Source of the DNA: Modestobacter sp. VKM Ac-2977
GTDB taxonomy: Bacteria; Actinomycetota; Actinomycetes; Mycobacteriales; Geodermatophilaceae
DNA length: 64,000 nucleotides
Direction: 5' to 3'
Assembly (NCBI RefSeq): GCF_026968045.1
Contig: NZ_JAPVBQ010000002.1
Location: forward strand, 794,933 to 858,932
Shown: piece by piece, positions 1-8,795 of the stretch
How the letters are laid out: each line of letters starts with the position of its first letter
Numbering within the stretch: the first letter of the stretch is position 1
Made by a program: the position numbers and the translations under genes
Notes under the pieces: model-generated
Databases searched by the model: none
Told to the model about the DNA's origin: nothing
The model's input: the letters and a program-made list of their open reading frames with translations, nothing else

Positions 1-67
1 GCTCGGTGAGCACTGCTGCGTCCATCGAGCTGACGCTAGGCGAGCGGAGGCCGCTGCGCGCTCCGGC

Positions 68-1018
68 TCAGAGCAGCGCGGGGAGCAGCAACAGCAGGGT
101 GGGCACCAGGAGCAGGGCGACCGCGCTGGCGAGTGCGGCCCAGCGGGCCCGGGTGGGCAGCGGGTCCGCTGGTGCGAGCAGCCGGCGCACCCGGACCGCG
201 ACCGGTCCCCCGGTGACCGCGAGCGCCCCCTCCGGCACCTGGCCCCCTGCCCCACCGGCGGCGGCCACGATCGCGACGGCGAGGGTCCGCCGCGGGTCCG
301 GCCCGGAGAGCGAGCGCAGGGCGACGTCGTCGGCGCGCATCTCGACCAGGTCGCGCACCCCGTCGTGCGCCCGGTCGGCCGCCGGCAGCACCGGCAGCGC
401 CGCCCGCCAGGCGACGAAGGGCAGCAGCAGCAGGTGGTGGTGCTCGCGCAGGTGCGCCCGTTCGTGGGCCACGACGGCGTCCAGCTGCGCACCGTCCAGC
501 TCGGCCACCATGCCGGAGGAGAGCACCAGCAACGGGCGCGCCCCGGGGATGCAGAACGCCACCGGTGCGGGGTGGTCGAGCAGCAGCGTCTCCTCCGCCG
601 ACGCCCGCTCCCCCGACGACGCGCCGGGCCGGACGAGCAGTTCCAGCAGCGCGCGGTGCCGCCGCCGGGTGCGCGCGGTGCGGACGCCGGAGAGCGCGAG
701 CACCCCCAGCAGCTCCAGCGTCAGCACCGCGGCGAGGGTCTGGGCGACCCAGTGGTCACCGCGCACCGGTTCGGCGCTGGGCTGCCGGGTCACCCAGTGC
801 CACCACGCCTCGGGGAGCGAGTGCCCCCAGGGCGCGAGCCCGTGCACCAGCAGCGCGCCGATGATCGCCAGGCCACCGGCCAGGCCGATCGCCTGCCAGC
901 AGACCAGGGCCGCGAGCGGGTCACGCCGGGGCCAGCGGGCCCGGGCCAGCGCGGCCGGCACCGGCCAGGCGAGGAGCGCGGCGAGGACGCCGAGCGCCAG
1001 GGCGGTCGCCGGGAGCAC
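68..1018 (-). CDS. M56 (BlaR1-like) membrane metalloprotease
   Basis: A 316-residue membrane protein with hydrophobic segments near residues 4-24, 36-60 and 90-110 and a last one at about 290-316. The zinc-metalloprotease motif HERAH lies at residues 185-189. This is the BlaR1/M56 fold without an extracellular penicillin-binding sensor domain, as in many actinobacterial M56 proteins. It starts with GTG two bases after the stop of the BlaI-type repressor, so the two are cotranscribed. The known paradigm is that the protease cleaves or inactivates the repressor on a signal; the signal here is unknown. The C-terminus ends in a leucine-rich helix, so there is no C-terminal sensor either. Confidence 0.88.
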   Translation of the reverse strand: MLPATALALGVLAALLAWPVPAALARARWPRRDPLAALVCWQAIGLAGGLAIIGALLVHGLAPWGHSLPEAWWHWVTRQPSAEPVRGDHWVAQTLAAVLTLELLGVLALSGVRTARTRRRHRALLELLVRPGASSGERASAEETLLLDHPAPVAFCIPGARPLLVLSSGMVAELDGAQLDAVVAHERAHLREHHHLLLLPFVAWRAALPVLPAADRAHDGVRDLVEMRADDVALRSLSGPDPRRTLAVAIVAAAGGAGGQVPEGALAVTGGPVAVRVRRLLAPADPLPTRARWAALASAVALLLVPTLLLLLPALL

Positions 1019-1020
1019 GC

Positions 1021-1398
1021 TCAGCGAACGCCGGTGGCGTCCGGACCGGCCGCTGTGCCGCCGCCGAGCAGTTCACGGAGCATGGCGGCGTCCTCGGCGT
1101 CGACGCTGCCGACGAACCGGGCCAGCGCTGCTTGCCGGTCACCCGCCTGGCCGAGCACCTCGTGCATGAGCTCGGCCGCGTGCGCCTCGCGCGTGGCCCG
1201 GGGGGCGAAGCGCCGGGGGCGCCGGTCGTCGTGGACGACGAAGCCCTTCTGCTCCAGCCGGCTGAGCACGGTGTGCACCGTGGTCAGCGCGAGCCCGCGG
1301 TCGGCCAGCTCGGCCTGCAGTTCGGGCGCGCTGATCGGACCGGCGGCCGCCCACAGCCGGTCCATGAGTGTGCGCTCCAACTCACCAAGTGAGGCCAT
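1021..1398 (-). CDS. BlaI/MecI/CopY-family winged-helix repressor
   Basis: A 125-residue protein with the BlaI/MecI winged helix: ELERTLMDRLWAAAGPIS, then the recognition region around LTTVHTVLSRLEQKGFV, then a charged wing (DDRRPRRFAPRA) and a C-terminal dimerisation helix. I chose the ATG at 1398 because a strong GAGGAGGG ribosome site precedes it; an upstream in-frame GTG would add nine residues. It diverges from cydA, and the intervening region carries three CTACG-type dyads. The likely role is repression of its own operon and of the cytochrome bd genes. In mycobacteria BlaI is known to reach beyond beta-lactamase into energy metabolism; the cyd link here is inferred from position. Confidence 0.9.
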   Translation of the reverse strand: MASLGELERTLMDRLWAAAGPISAPELQAELADRGLALTTVHTVLSRLEQKGFVVHDDRRPRRFAPRATREAHAAELMHEVLGQAGDRQAALARFVGSVDAEDAAMLRELLGGGTAAGPDATGVR

Positions 1399-1458
1399 TG
1401 GTCCCTCCTCTGTCCGGTGTCTCACAGCCGATGGTCTCTGCGGGTCGTAGACGAGAAG

Positions 1459-1515
1459 TTCTACGAAGCGTAGAAATGAGTTCTACGACATGTAGAAGAC
1501 TACGCGCCGTCGTAG
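1459..1515. promoter_or_regulatory. Triple dyad operator between BlaI-type gene and cydA
   Basis: Three palindromes of one family lie in tandem: TTCTACG-AAG-CGTAGAA (1459-1475), TTCTAC-GACAT-GTAGAA (1481-1497) and CTACG-CGCCGT-CGTAG (1500-1515). The first two centres are 22 bp apart, about two helical turns. A half site CGTAG also occurs at 1446-1450. They sit 20-77 bp ahead of the cydA GTG and 61-117 bp ahead of the blaI-like ATG, where a repressor would cover both promoters. The shape resembles BlaI/MecI operators (TACA-N-TGTA class). Binding is inferred. Confidence 0.75.
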
Positions 1516-1535
1516 GAGACAGGGAGGCAACAGTC

Positions 1536-3101
1536 GTGGACGTCCTGGACGTAGCGCGCTGGCAGTTCGGGATCACCACCGTCTACCACTTCATGATGGT
1601 CCCGCTGACCATCGGGCTCGGGATCCTGCTGGTGGTCATGCACACGATGTGGGTGCGCACCGACAACCCCGAGTGGCTGCGGATGACCCGGTTCTGGGGT
1701 CGCATCTACCTGATCAACTTCGTCCTCGGGGTGGCCACCGGGCTGGTCCAGGAGTTCCAGTTCGGGCTCGCCTGGAGCGAGTACAGCCGGTTCGTCGGCG
1801 ACGTCTTCGGGTCGCTGCTCGCCCTCGAGGCCCTGCTGGCCTTCTTCCTCGAGTCGACCTTCCTCGGCCTGTGGATCTTCGGCTGGGGCCGGATCCCGAA
1901 GAAGGTGCACCTCGCCGCGCTCTGGGCGGCGGTGATCGGCTCGATCGTCAGCGCGTACTTCATCATCGCGGCCAACTCGTGGATGCAGCACCCGGTCGGG
2001 GTCGTGACCAACGACGCCACCGGGCGGCCCGAGCAGGTCGACTTCCTCGCCGTCCTGACCAACAACACCGCGATCGCCGCGTTCAGCCACACCATCGTCG
2101 GCGCGCTGATGGTCGCCGCCGCACTGCTGGTCGGCATCGGCCTGTGGCACCTGCGCAAGCGTCGGCTGGCCGGTCTCTCCCCCGAGGACGTCGACCACAG
2201 CGTGTGGCGCCGCTCGGTGCGGATCGGCGGGTTCGCCTCCCTCATCGCGTTCGTGCTCGTCGCGGTCACCGGCGACTACCAGGCCAAGCTGATGTACCAG
2301 CAGCAGCCGCTGAAGATGTCCTCGGCCGAGGCGCTCTGCGAGACCGAGGCGCCGGCGCCGTTCTCGGTCTTCGCCTTCGGCAAGCTCGGCAGCAACGAGT
2401 GCGACGACGTCCACTCCTGGACCGTCCCGGCGCTGCTCTCCTACCTGGCGCACGGTGACTTCGAGACCGCGGTGCCCGGTGTCAACCAGCTGCAGGAGGA
2501 GTACGCGGCGGCCTACGGGGCGACCTACCCCGACGACCCGTCCTTCGGCGACAAGGCCGGCGAGCCGATCGACTACACGCCGCTGCTGGCGGTCACCTAC
2601 TGGAACTTCCGGCTGATGATCGGCATGGGCATGGTCTCGGCCGGCGTGGCCGCCTACGCCCTGTGGGCGACCCGGCGCGGCCGGGTGCCGACGTCGAGGA
2701 TCGGGGTCTACGGCTCGCTGCTCGCGGTGGGCGCACCGTTCGTCGCCAACGCCTCGGGGTGGATCTTCACCGAGATGGGCCGTCAGCCCTTCGTCGTCTA
2801 CCCGAACCCCGACGTGCCGCGCGAGGAGCAGGTCTACTTCTTCACCGCCCAGGCCGTCTCCCCCGGCGTCAGCGCGGCCGAGGTCTGGACCTCGCTGATC
2901 GCCCTGACGCTGGTCTACGGCGCCCTGGCCGTGGTGGAGCTCTGGCTGATCGTCAACTTCGTCCGCCGCGGGGTCACCACCAGCGACGGCGCCCCGACCC
3001 CGGGCCACACCCCCGACGGCGACCCCGACGCCGACGTCACCCCGGGCAGCGCGAGCACCCGCCGGGCCGACGACGACGACGTCCTGTCCTTCGCCTACTG
3101 A
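1536..3101 (+). CDS. cydA: Cytochrome bd ubiquinol/menaquinol oxidase subunit I
   Basis: A 521-residue polytopic membrane protein, the quinol-oxidising, haem-bearing subunit of the high-affinity bd terminal oxidase. The haem b595 ligand His18 sits in TTVYHFMMVPLTIG. The conserved glutamates of the haem b595/d pocket are in ALEALLAFFLEST, the b558 ligands are His in AAFSHTIVGA and Met in RLMIGMGM, and the signature GRQPF replaces the usual GRQPW. The quinol-binding loop is of the short type. I chose the GTG at 1536 because it has an AGGGAGG ribosome site at 1521 and gives the family N-terminus; an ORF extends further upstream, through the operators. First gene of cydA-cydB-cydDC; bd oxidase supports respiration at low oxygen and under nitric oxide stress. 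Confidence 0.96.
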   Translation: MDVLDVARWQFGITTVYHFMMVPLTIGLGILLVVMHTMWVRTDNPEWLRMTRFWGRIYLINFVLGVATGLVQEFQFGLAWSEYSRFVGDVFGSLLALEALLAFFLESTFLGLWIFGWGRIPKKVHLAALWAAVIGSIVSAYFIIAANSWMQHPVGVVTNDATGRPEQVDFLAVLTNNTAIAAFSHTIVGALMVAAALLVGIGLWHLRKRRLAGLSPEDVDHSVWRRSVRIGGFASLIAFVLVAVTGDYQAKLMYQQQPLKMSSAEALCETEAPAPFSVFAFGKLGSNECDDVHSWTVPALLSYLAHGDFETAVPGVNQLQEEYAAAYGATYPDDPSFGDKAGEPIDYTPLLAVTYWNFRLMIGMGMVSAGVAAYALWATRRGRVPTSRIGVYGSLLAVGAPFVANASGWIFTEMGRQPFVVYPNPDVPREEQVYFFTAQAVSPGVSAAEVWTSLIALTLVYGALAVVELWLIVNFVRRGVTTSDGAPTPGHTPDGDPDADVTPGSASTRRADDDDVLSFAY

Positions 3102-3130
3102 CCGGCCCTGAGACCGAGAGAGACACTTCC

Positions 3131-4159
3131 ATGGACCTGCAGACACTCTGGTTCGCCGCGGTCGCCGTGCTCTGGACCGGCTTCCTGCTGCTCGAGGGCT
3201 TCGACTTCGGCGTCGCCGCCCTGCTGCCCGTGATCGGGCGCCGCCCGGCCGACCGGCACCTGATGCTCCGGTCGATCGGCCCGCTGTGGGACGGCAACGA
3301 GGTCTGGCTGATCACCGCGGCCGGCGCCGTCTTCGCCGCCTTCCCCGGCTGGTACGCCACCTGGCTGCCGGCGCTGTACCTGCCGTTCGTGCTGGTGCTG
3401 TTCGGCCTGATCATCCGGGCCGTCGCCTTCGAGTGGCGGCACTCGCACCACACCGAGCAGTGGGACAGCACGTGGACCAACGTCATCGTCACCGGATCGC
3501 TCATCGCCGCCCTGGGGGTCGGCGCGGCGCTGGGCGGCACCACGCTGGGCCTGCCGATCGACGGCGACGGCATCCGGGTCGGCGGCGCGTTCGCCGGCGT
3601 CACCTGGTCCGCACTGCTGGGCGGGGTCGCCGTGCTGGCCTACTCGATGGTGCACGGCGCCGTCTTCCTGGCGCTGAAGACCGAGGGCCCGGTGCGGCTG
3701 GCCGCGCGCGCCTTCGCCCGCCGCTGGTCGCTGGTCGCAGCGGTGCCGCTGCTGGCCTGGGCCGGGCTGGTGCAGCTGCGCGAGGGCACCGCCGTCACCG
3801 CGGTGCTGTGGCTGGTCGCCGCACTGGCGGTGCTGGTCGCCTGGGCGAGCATCCGGGTCGACCGGGAGGGACCGGCCTTCAGCGCCTGGGCGGTCGTCAT
3901 GCTCGCCTCGGCGGCGACGATCTTCGGCGCCGTGTACCCGGTGGTCGTCGTCTCCTCCATCGACCCGGCCTTCGACGTCACCATCGCCGAGGCCTCGGTC
4001 AGCGACTACACGCTGACCGTGATGACCTGGGCGGCCGGCATCGGGCTGCCGATCGTGCTGGGCTACCAGGCCTGGACCTACTGGGTGTTCCGCAAGCGGC
4101 TCACCGCCGACCCGGAGACCCCGCACGCCGACGCCACCGAGGAGCAGGTGCGCGCATGA
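3131..4159 (+). CDS. cydB: Cytochrome bd oxidase subunit II
   Basis: A 342-residue polytopic membrane protein that pairs with CydA. Family signatures are LLLEGFDFGVAALLP at about residues 20-34 and GPLWDGNEVWLITAAGAVFAA. The ATG at 3131 follows a GAGAGAGACAC purine stretch and is 29 bp downstream of the cydA stop. The gene ends in an ATGA overlap with the transporter gene, so translation is probably coupled. No separate CydX-type small subunit is visible. Confidence 0.96.
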   Translation: MDLQTLWFAAVAVLWTGFLLLEGFDFGVAALLPVIGRRPADRHLMLRSIGPLWDGNEVWLITAAGAVFAAFPGWYATWLPALYLPFVLVLFGLIIRAVAFEWRHSHHTEQWDSTWTNVIVTGSLIAALGVGAALGGTTLGLPIDGDGIRVGGAFAGVTWSALLGGVAVLAYSMVHGAVFLALKTEGPVRLAARAFARRWSLVAAVPLLAWAGLVQLREGTAVTAVLWLVAALAVLVAWASIRVDREGPAFSAWAVVMLASAATIFGAVYPVVVVSSIDPAFDVTIAEASVSDYTLTVMTWAAGIGLPIVLGYQAWTYWVFRKRLTADPETPHADATEEQVRA

Positions 4160-7100
4160 CCCCGCGTCCCAGGAGGGGCCAAAGTCGCGATTTTGGCCCC
4201 ACGGATGGGCGGGGGCCGCTGGGGGCGCTCGCCGGGGTGCCCGGGCTGACCGGGGCGCTGGTGCGGGCCGCGGTGGCCGCGCTCGGGCAGACGGTCGGCG
4301 TGGTCCTGCTCGCGGCCGGGCTCGCCCGGGCGGTGGCGGACGTCGCCGACGGCGTCACCCCGGGGACGTCGCTGCTCGTGGCGCTGCTCGGCGTCGGGAT
4401 CCGGGCCGCCGCCGGCGGACTGGGCAGCGTGCTGGCCACCCGGGATGCCCGGCGGGCCGAGGACACCCTGCGCCGCCGGCTGCTCACCCGGTTGCTGGCC
4501 GGCGAGGGTGAGGCGGTCGCGGCCGCCGGCGGCACCGGGCCGGCCGCGGTGCTCGCCAGCACCCGGCTGCACGACCTGGGTCCGGCGCTGGCCACCTACC
4601 TGCCGGCGATCGCACAGACGATCGTCGTCCCTCCGGTGCTGCTGGTGGTGCTGGGCCTGACCGACTGGCTCTCCGCGCTGCTGGTGGCGCTCACCCTGCC
4701 GCTGGTGCCGCTGTTCATGGCGCTGGTCGGGCTGCACACCCGGGACCGGACCGTCGAGGCGGCCCGGGCGCTGGACCGGATCGCCGGGCACGTCGCCGAG
4801 CTGGTCCGCGGCCTGCCGGTGCTGGTCGGGCTGGGCCGCGCCGCCGACCAGCTGTCCGCCCTGGCCGAGCTCGGCGAGACCCACCGCCGGCGCACGCTGG
4901 CCACCCTCCGGATCGCCTTCCTCTCCTCGCTGGTGCTGGAGGTGCTCGCCACCCTGTCGGTCGCGCTGGTCGCGGTGACCGTCGGCGTGCGGCTGGTGCA
5001 CGGGGACATGGGCCTGGACGTCGGCCTGCTCGCCCTGCTGCTCGCCCCCGAGGCGTTCGCGCCGCTGCGGGCACTGGGCGCGGCGCACCACGCCTCCGAG
5101 GACGCCGCCGAGGCCGCCGCCGCCGCCCGCGCCGTGCTCGCCGCCCCCGCCCCCCGGCCGGTGCTGGCCGCTCCGCCCGCCGGGCAGCTGCGCGGGGTCA
5201 CCGTCGACGGCCTCACCGTCTCCTTCCCCGGCCGCGGCCGGCCGGCCGTCGACGGCGCCTCGTTCGAGGTGGCGCCGGGCGAGCTGGTGGCCCTGCGCGG
5301 GCCGAGCGGGTCGGGCAAGTCCACCGTGCTCGCCGTGCTGACCGGCCAGCTCCTCGACGGGGCCACCGCGCAGGTCGACGGCGTGGTGCTGGCGCCTGCG
5401 GACGTCGCCGTCGTCCCGCAGTTCCCGCACACCGTCGCCGACACCGTGCTCGACGAGCTGCGCCGGCACGCCGGCGACGTCCCCGACGAATGGGCCACCG
5501 ACCTGGCCGACACCGCGCTGGCCTGGCTCGACGCCGGGCACCTGCGCGAGCGCGCCTGCCGCACCCTCTCCCCCGGCGAGCTGCAGCGGGTCGCGCTGGC
5601 CCGGGCGCTCGTCCGGGTGCAGCGCGGGGCCCGGGTGCTGCTGCTGGACGAGCCGACGGCGTCGCTGGACGCGGCGAGCACCGCCCTGGTCGCCGAGCTG
5701 CTGGTCCGCCTGCGCGGCTCGCTCTGCACCGTGCTGGTCACGCACTCCCCCGCGCTCGCCGCGCTCGCCGACCGCGCCGTCGACCTCCCCGGCCCCGACG
5801 CCCTGCCGCCGCTCACCAGCGTCCCGGCGCCCGAGCGCACCGGCAGCACCCAGGACGCCGGCGCCCCGCTCCCCGCCGCCGTCGCCGAGCCGGGCGCCGC
5901 TCCCGAGGCGGACCGTGGCACGGTCGGTCTCAACTGGCCGCGGCGGGCGGTGGTGCGGGCGGTCGCCACCGGCTCGGCGTCGGCTGCGTCGGCGGTGGCG
6001 CTGATCGCGGTCTCGGGCTGGCTGATCGTCCGGGCCGCCGAGCAGCCGCCGATCCTCACCCTGCTGGTGGCCACGGCCGGGGTGCGCGGCTTCGGGCTGG
6101 CCCGCGCCGCACTCCGCTGGCTGGAGCGGCTGGCCGGTCACGACGCCGCCTTCCGGCTGGCGTCGACCACCCGGCTGCAGGTGTGGCGCGCGCTGGTCGC
6201 GCAGGGCCCGGCCGCCGACCGCACCCCCGGCCGGGCCCTGGCCCGGGTCGTCGGGGACGTCGGCCTGCTGCAGGACCTCTCCGTCCGGGTGGTCACCCCG
6301 CCCCTGGTCTCCGGCATCGTCCTGGTCGGGACGACGGCGGTGCTGGCCCTGCTCGACCCGCGGGCCGGCGCACTGGTCGCCGCGCTCGTCGGGGTCGCGG
6401 TGCTGGGCGTGCTCGGCGTGCACCGCTGGGCCGACCGGGGCGGCGCACGGCACGCCGCAGAGCTGCGCACGGTGACCCTGCGGGAGACCAGCGCAGCCCT
6501 CGAGGCCGCCGGGGACCTGCGGGCGCACGGCCTCACCGGCGAGGCCGTCGACCGGCTCGACCGGCTGGGCCGCCGGCAGGGTCGCGCGGCCCAGGTCGGG
6601 GCCACCGCCACGGCGCTGGGCGACGCACTCGCGGTGCTGTCCACCGGTGCCGCCGCCGTCGGTGCGCTGGCCGTCGCAGCCGTCGGCGTCCGCGCCGGGG
6701 AGCTCTCCGCACCCACCGCCGCCGTCCTGGCGCTGGCGCCCCTGGCGCTGCTGGAGTCGCTCATCGCACTCGGCGCCGCGCGGCGGCACCGGCTGGCCTG
6801 GCACGACGCGCGGGCCCGGGTCGAGTCCGTGCTCGCCGAGCCGGTGGCCGCCGACCCGGCGCCGGCCGAGCGGATGGCCCCGCCGCGGCCGGTGCGCGAA
6901 CTGGCGCTGGAGCACCTCACCGCCGGCTGGCCCGGACGCCCGGCGGTGCTGCGCGACCTGGACGCCGTCGCCACCGCCGGGTCCGACTGGCTGGTGGTCA
7001 CCGGCCCGTCCGGGTCGGGCAAGTCGACGCTGCTGTCGGTGCTGATGGCCTCGCTGCGCCCCGCGGCCGGCGCCTACGTCCTCGGCGACGGACGCCGCCC

Positions 7101-7602
7101 GGTGCCGGCCGACCGGCTGACCCGGGCCGACGTGCAGGGCACGATCGCCTGGTGCCCGCAGGAGGCACACGTCTTCGACGCTCCGCTGCGGGCCAACCTC
7201 GCGCTGGCCCGCCCCCGCGGCGAACTGGCCGGAGCCGACGGCGAGGAGGCGATGCGCCGGGCCCTGACCGACGCCGGGCTCGGTGCGCTGCTGGCCACCC
7301 TGCCCGCGGGGCTGGACACCCCGGTCGGGGCGGGCGGCACCTCGCTGTCCGGTGGCGAGCGGCGGCGGCTGGCGGTGGCGCGGGCGCTGCTGGCCGACCG
7401 GGACGTCGTGCTGCTGGACGAGCCGACCGCCCACCTGGACCCGCCGACGGCCGCCGCCCTGGTGGCCGACCTGCGCCGGGCGCTGGCGGGCCGGCTGGTC
7501 GTCTGCGTGACCCACGACCCGGCGGTGGCCGAGGAGCACGACAGCGTCCTGCGGCTGGACGGGGCGGTCCCCGAGCACGCGCCGGCACCGGCGCGCCGCT
7601 GA
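4156..7602 (+). CDS. cydDC: Fused CydD-CydC ABC exporter for cytochrome bd assembly
   Basis: A 1148-residue protein holding both halves of the heterodimeric thiol/haem exporter needed to assemble cytochrome bd. Half 1: transmembrane region about residues 20-340, Walker A GPSGSGKST at 382-390, signature LSPGELQRVALARAL near 471. Half 2: transmembrane region about 600-880, Walker A GPSGSGKST at 950-958, signature LSGGERRRLAVARAL near 1063. The alanine/proline-rich join lies near 545-590. CydD and CydC are separate proteins in E. coli; fusion is common in actinobacteria. The signature of half 1 has Pro-Gly where Gly-Gly is usual, suggesting unequal ATP sites. The extreme N-terminus (residues 7-16) is translated from a 26-bp palindromic repeat also found at the start of eutC. 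Confidence 0.94.
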   Translation: MTPRPRRGQSRDFGPTDGRGPLGALAGVPGLTGALVRAAVAALGQTVGVVLLAAGLARAVADVADGVTPGTSLLVALLGVGIRAAAGGLGSVLATRDARRAEDTLRRRLLTRLLAGEGEAVAAAGGTGPAAVLASTRLHDLGPALATYLPAIAQTIVVPPVLLVVLGLTDWLSALLVALTLPLVPLFMALVGLHTRDRTVEAARALDRIAGHVAELVRGLPVLVGLGRAADQLSALAELGETHRRRTLATLRIAFLSSLVLEVLATLSVALVAVTVGVRLVHGDMGLDVGLLALLLAPEAFAPLRALGAAHHASEDAAEAAAAARAVLAAPAPRPVLAAPPAGQLRGVTVDGLTVSFPGRGRPAVDGASFEVAPGELVALRGPSGSGKSTVLAVLTGQLLDGATAQVDGVVLAPADVAVVPQFPHTVADTVLDELRRHAGDVPDEWATDLADTALAWLDAGHLRERACRTLSPGELQRVALARALVRVQRGARVLLLDEPTASLDAASTALVAELLVRLRGSLCTVLVTHSPALAALADRAVDLPGPDALPPLTSVPAPERTGSTQDAGAPLPAAVAEPGAAPEADRGTVGLNWPRRAVVRAVATGSASAASAVALIAVSGWLIVRAAEQPPILTLLVATAGVRGFGLARAALRWLERLAGHDAAFRLASTTRLQVWRALVAQGPAADRTPGRALARVVGDVGLLQDLSVRVVTPPLVSGIVLVGTTAVLALLDPRAGALVAALVGVAVLGVLGVHRWADRGGARHAAELRTVTLRETSAALEAAGDLRAHGLTGEAVDRLDRLGRRQGRAAQVGATATALGDALAVLSTGAAAVGALAVAAVGVRAGELSAPTAAVLALAPLALLESLIALGAARRHRLAWHDARARVESVLAEPVAADPAPAERMAPPRPVRELALEHLTAGWPGRPAVLRDLDAVATAGSDWLVVTGPSGSGKSTLLSVLMASLRPAAGAYVLGDGRRPVPADRLTRADVQGTIAWCPQEAHVFDAPLRANLALARPRGELAGADGEEAMRRALTDAGLGALLATLPAGLDTPVGAGGTSLSGGERRRLAVARALLADRDVVLLDEPTAHLDPPTAAALVADLRRALAGRLVVCVTHDPAVAEEHDSVLRLDGAVPEHAPAPARR
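4175..4200. repeat. 26-bp palindromic mini-element, copy 1 (inside cydDC)
   Basis: Arms GGGGCCAAA and TTTGGCCCC enclose GTCGCGAT; the whole 26 bp is a palindrome but for one G/T pair. It lies 19 bp into the cydDC reading frame and is translated as GQSRDFGP. A second copy, in the opposite gene orientation, occurs at 10551-10576 inside eutC. It looks like a dispersed palindromic element tolerated in coding sequence. Confidence 0.75.
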
Positions 7603-7640
7603 CCGGTTTGCCGCGGCTCCCGCTGCGGCACGTCTCCGGC

Positions 7641-8381
7641 ATGCCCCTGGCCCAGCGCTTCGCCGCCGCGGCCGCGGCGGAGGCGGCCGCGGCAGAGGAC
7701 GACGAGGGACACCTGCTCCCCGACCAGCTGGCCCGGGCCACCGTCCAGGTGCTCGCGATCGACGGTGCCGGTCTCAGCGTGCTGACCGGCACCCGGGGCC
7801 GCTGCCCCCTGGGCGCGAGCTCACCGGAGGCCGGCCGGGCCGAGCGGCTGCAGTTCACCGTGGGCACCGGCCCCTGCCTGCTGGCACATGCCTCCGGTGA
7901 ACCGGTGTTCGCCGCCGAGCAGGACCTCCGCCGACAGTGGCCGGAGTTCGCCGACGTGCTGGTGGCCACCACCCCCTACCGCGGCGTCGTGTCCCTGCCG
8001 ATCCCGAACGCACTGGCCGGCGCCGGTGCGCTGGACCTCTTCCTCGTCGACCCCGACGACGTCCTGCGGCTGGACGTGTTCGACGCCCTCGCCATCGGCC
8101 ACCTGGTGTCCGGCGCGCTCAGCGACGCCGTCGCGTGGTCGGCGCGGTCGGGCGCCGCGGGCCCGAACTGGCTGTACAGCCCGGCCGCGGTGCGCCGTGC
8201 CGCCGTCTGGCGCGCGGTCGGGTCGCTCAGCGCGTCGCTGGACGTCGATGCGGCAACCGCGCTGGCCGTGCTGCGCGCGCACGCCTGGGCCACGGGCCGC
8301 TCGGTCGACTCGGTGGCGGCGGACCTGGTGAGCGGCCGGCTGGTGACCGCCGACGTCCTCGGGCGGCCCGGCGGAACCTGA
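7641..8381 (+). CDS. GAF-ANTAR domain transcription antitermination regulator
   Basis: About 246 residues. Residues about 25-160 form a GAF-like sensor domain (AIDGAGLSVLTG, GTGPCLLAHASGEPVFAAEQ, YRGVVSLPI), and the C-terminus (about 185-235) is an ANTAR RNA-binding module (AVWRAVGSLSASLDVDAATALAVLRAHAWATG). ANTAR proteins bind paired hairpins in nascent RNA and prevent termination. The RNA targets are not evident here. The start is uncertain: the ATG at 7641 has no clear ribosome site, and the frame is open further upstream. It begins 38 bp after cydDC, so it may be the last gene of that transcript, but a link to respiration is only positional. Confidence 0.82.
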   Translation: MPLAQRFAAAAAAEAAAAEDDEGHLLPDQLARATVQVLAIDGAGLSVLTGTRGRCPLGASSPEAGRAERLQFTVGTGPCLLAHASGEPVFAAEQDLRRQWPEFADVLVATTPYRGVVSLPIPNALAGAGALDLFLVDPDDVLRLDVFDALAIGHLVSGALSDAVAWSARSGAAGPNWLYSPAAVRRAAVWRAVGSLSASLDVDAATALAVLRAHAWATGRSVDSVAADLVSGRLVTADVLGRPGGT

Positions 8382-8411
8382 CCGGACCCGCGGATGAGGC
8401 ACGCTGGGCAC

Positions 8412-8789
8412 ATGGCGCAGAACCCGACGGTCGAGGAGTTCCTCGCCACCCTGGACCACCCGCGCGCCGACGACGTCCGCCGGATCCGCGCGGCGATCAT
8501 GGCCTCGGACGCCGAGCTCACCGAACACGTGAAGTGGCGGGCGCCGAGCTTCTGCGCCCGGGGGGTGGACCGGGTGACCTTCCGGCTGTTCCCGGCCGAC
8601 CACCTGCAGCTGGTCTTCCACCGCGGCGCGAAGCCCCAGGAGACCGCGGGCTTCGAGTTCGGTGACGACACCGGGCTGCTGCGCTGGGCCGACACCGACC
8701 GCGCCGTGCTGTCACTGGGCGACTCCGCCGACGTGACCGCCAAGCTGGACGCGATCGTGGCGCTCGTGGAGCGCTGGGTCCGGGTCTGA
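8412..8789 (+). CDS. DUF1801 (YdhG-like) family protein
   Basis: A 125-residue soluble protein with the DUF1801/YdhG pattern: an N-terminal helix pair (VEEFLATLDHPRADDVRRIR), EHVKWRAPSFCARG, then a beta-rich half ending in a C-terminal helix. The family has a frataxin-like fold and no established reaction. The ATG at 8412 was chosen over one six codons upstream because it gives the usual family length; neither has a strong ribosome site. It is convergent with the next gene, six bases apart, and both stop codons lie in a 14-bp palindrome. Confidence 0.82.
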   Translation: MAQNPTVEEFLATLDHPRADDVRRIRAAIMASDAELTEHVKWRAPSFCARGVDRVTFRLFPADHLQLVFHRGAKPQETAGFEFGDDTGLLRWADTDRAVLSLGDSADVTAKLDAIVALVERWVRV

Positions 8790-8795
8790 GCCGGC

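Noticed and set aside
1-67. Possible gene end at the left edge
   Set aside because: The frames there are shadows of the M56 gene region; nothing can be supported in 67 bases.
4078-7578. A 1166-codon minus-strand frame opposite cydDC
   Set aside because: Low-complexity antisense shadow; cydDC on the other strand has two complete ABC ATPase motif sets.
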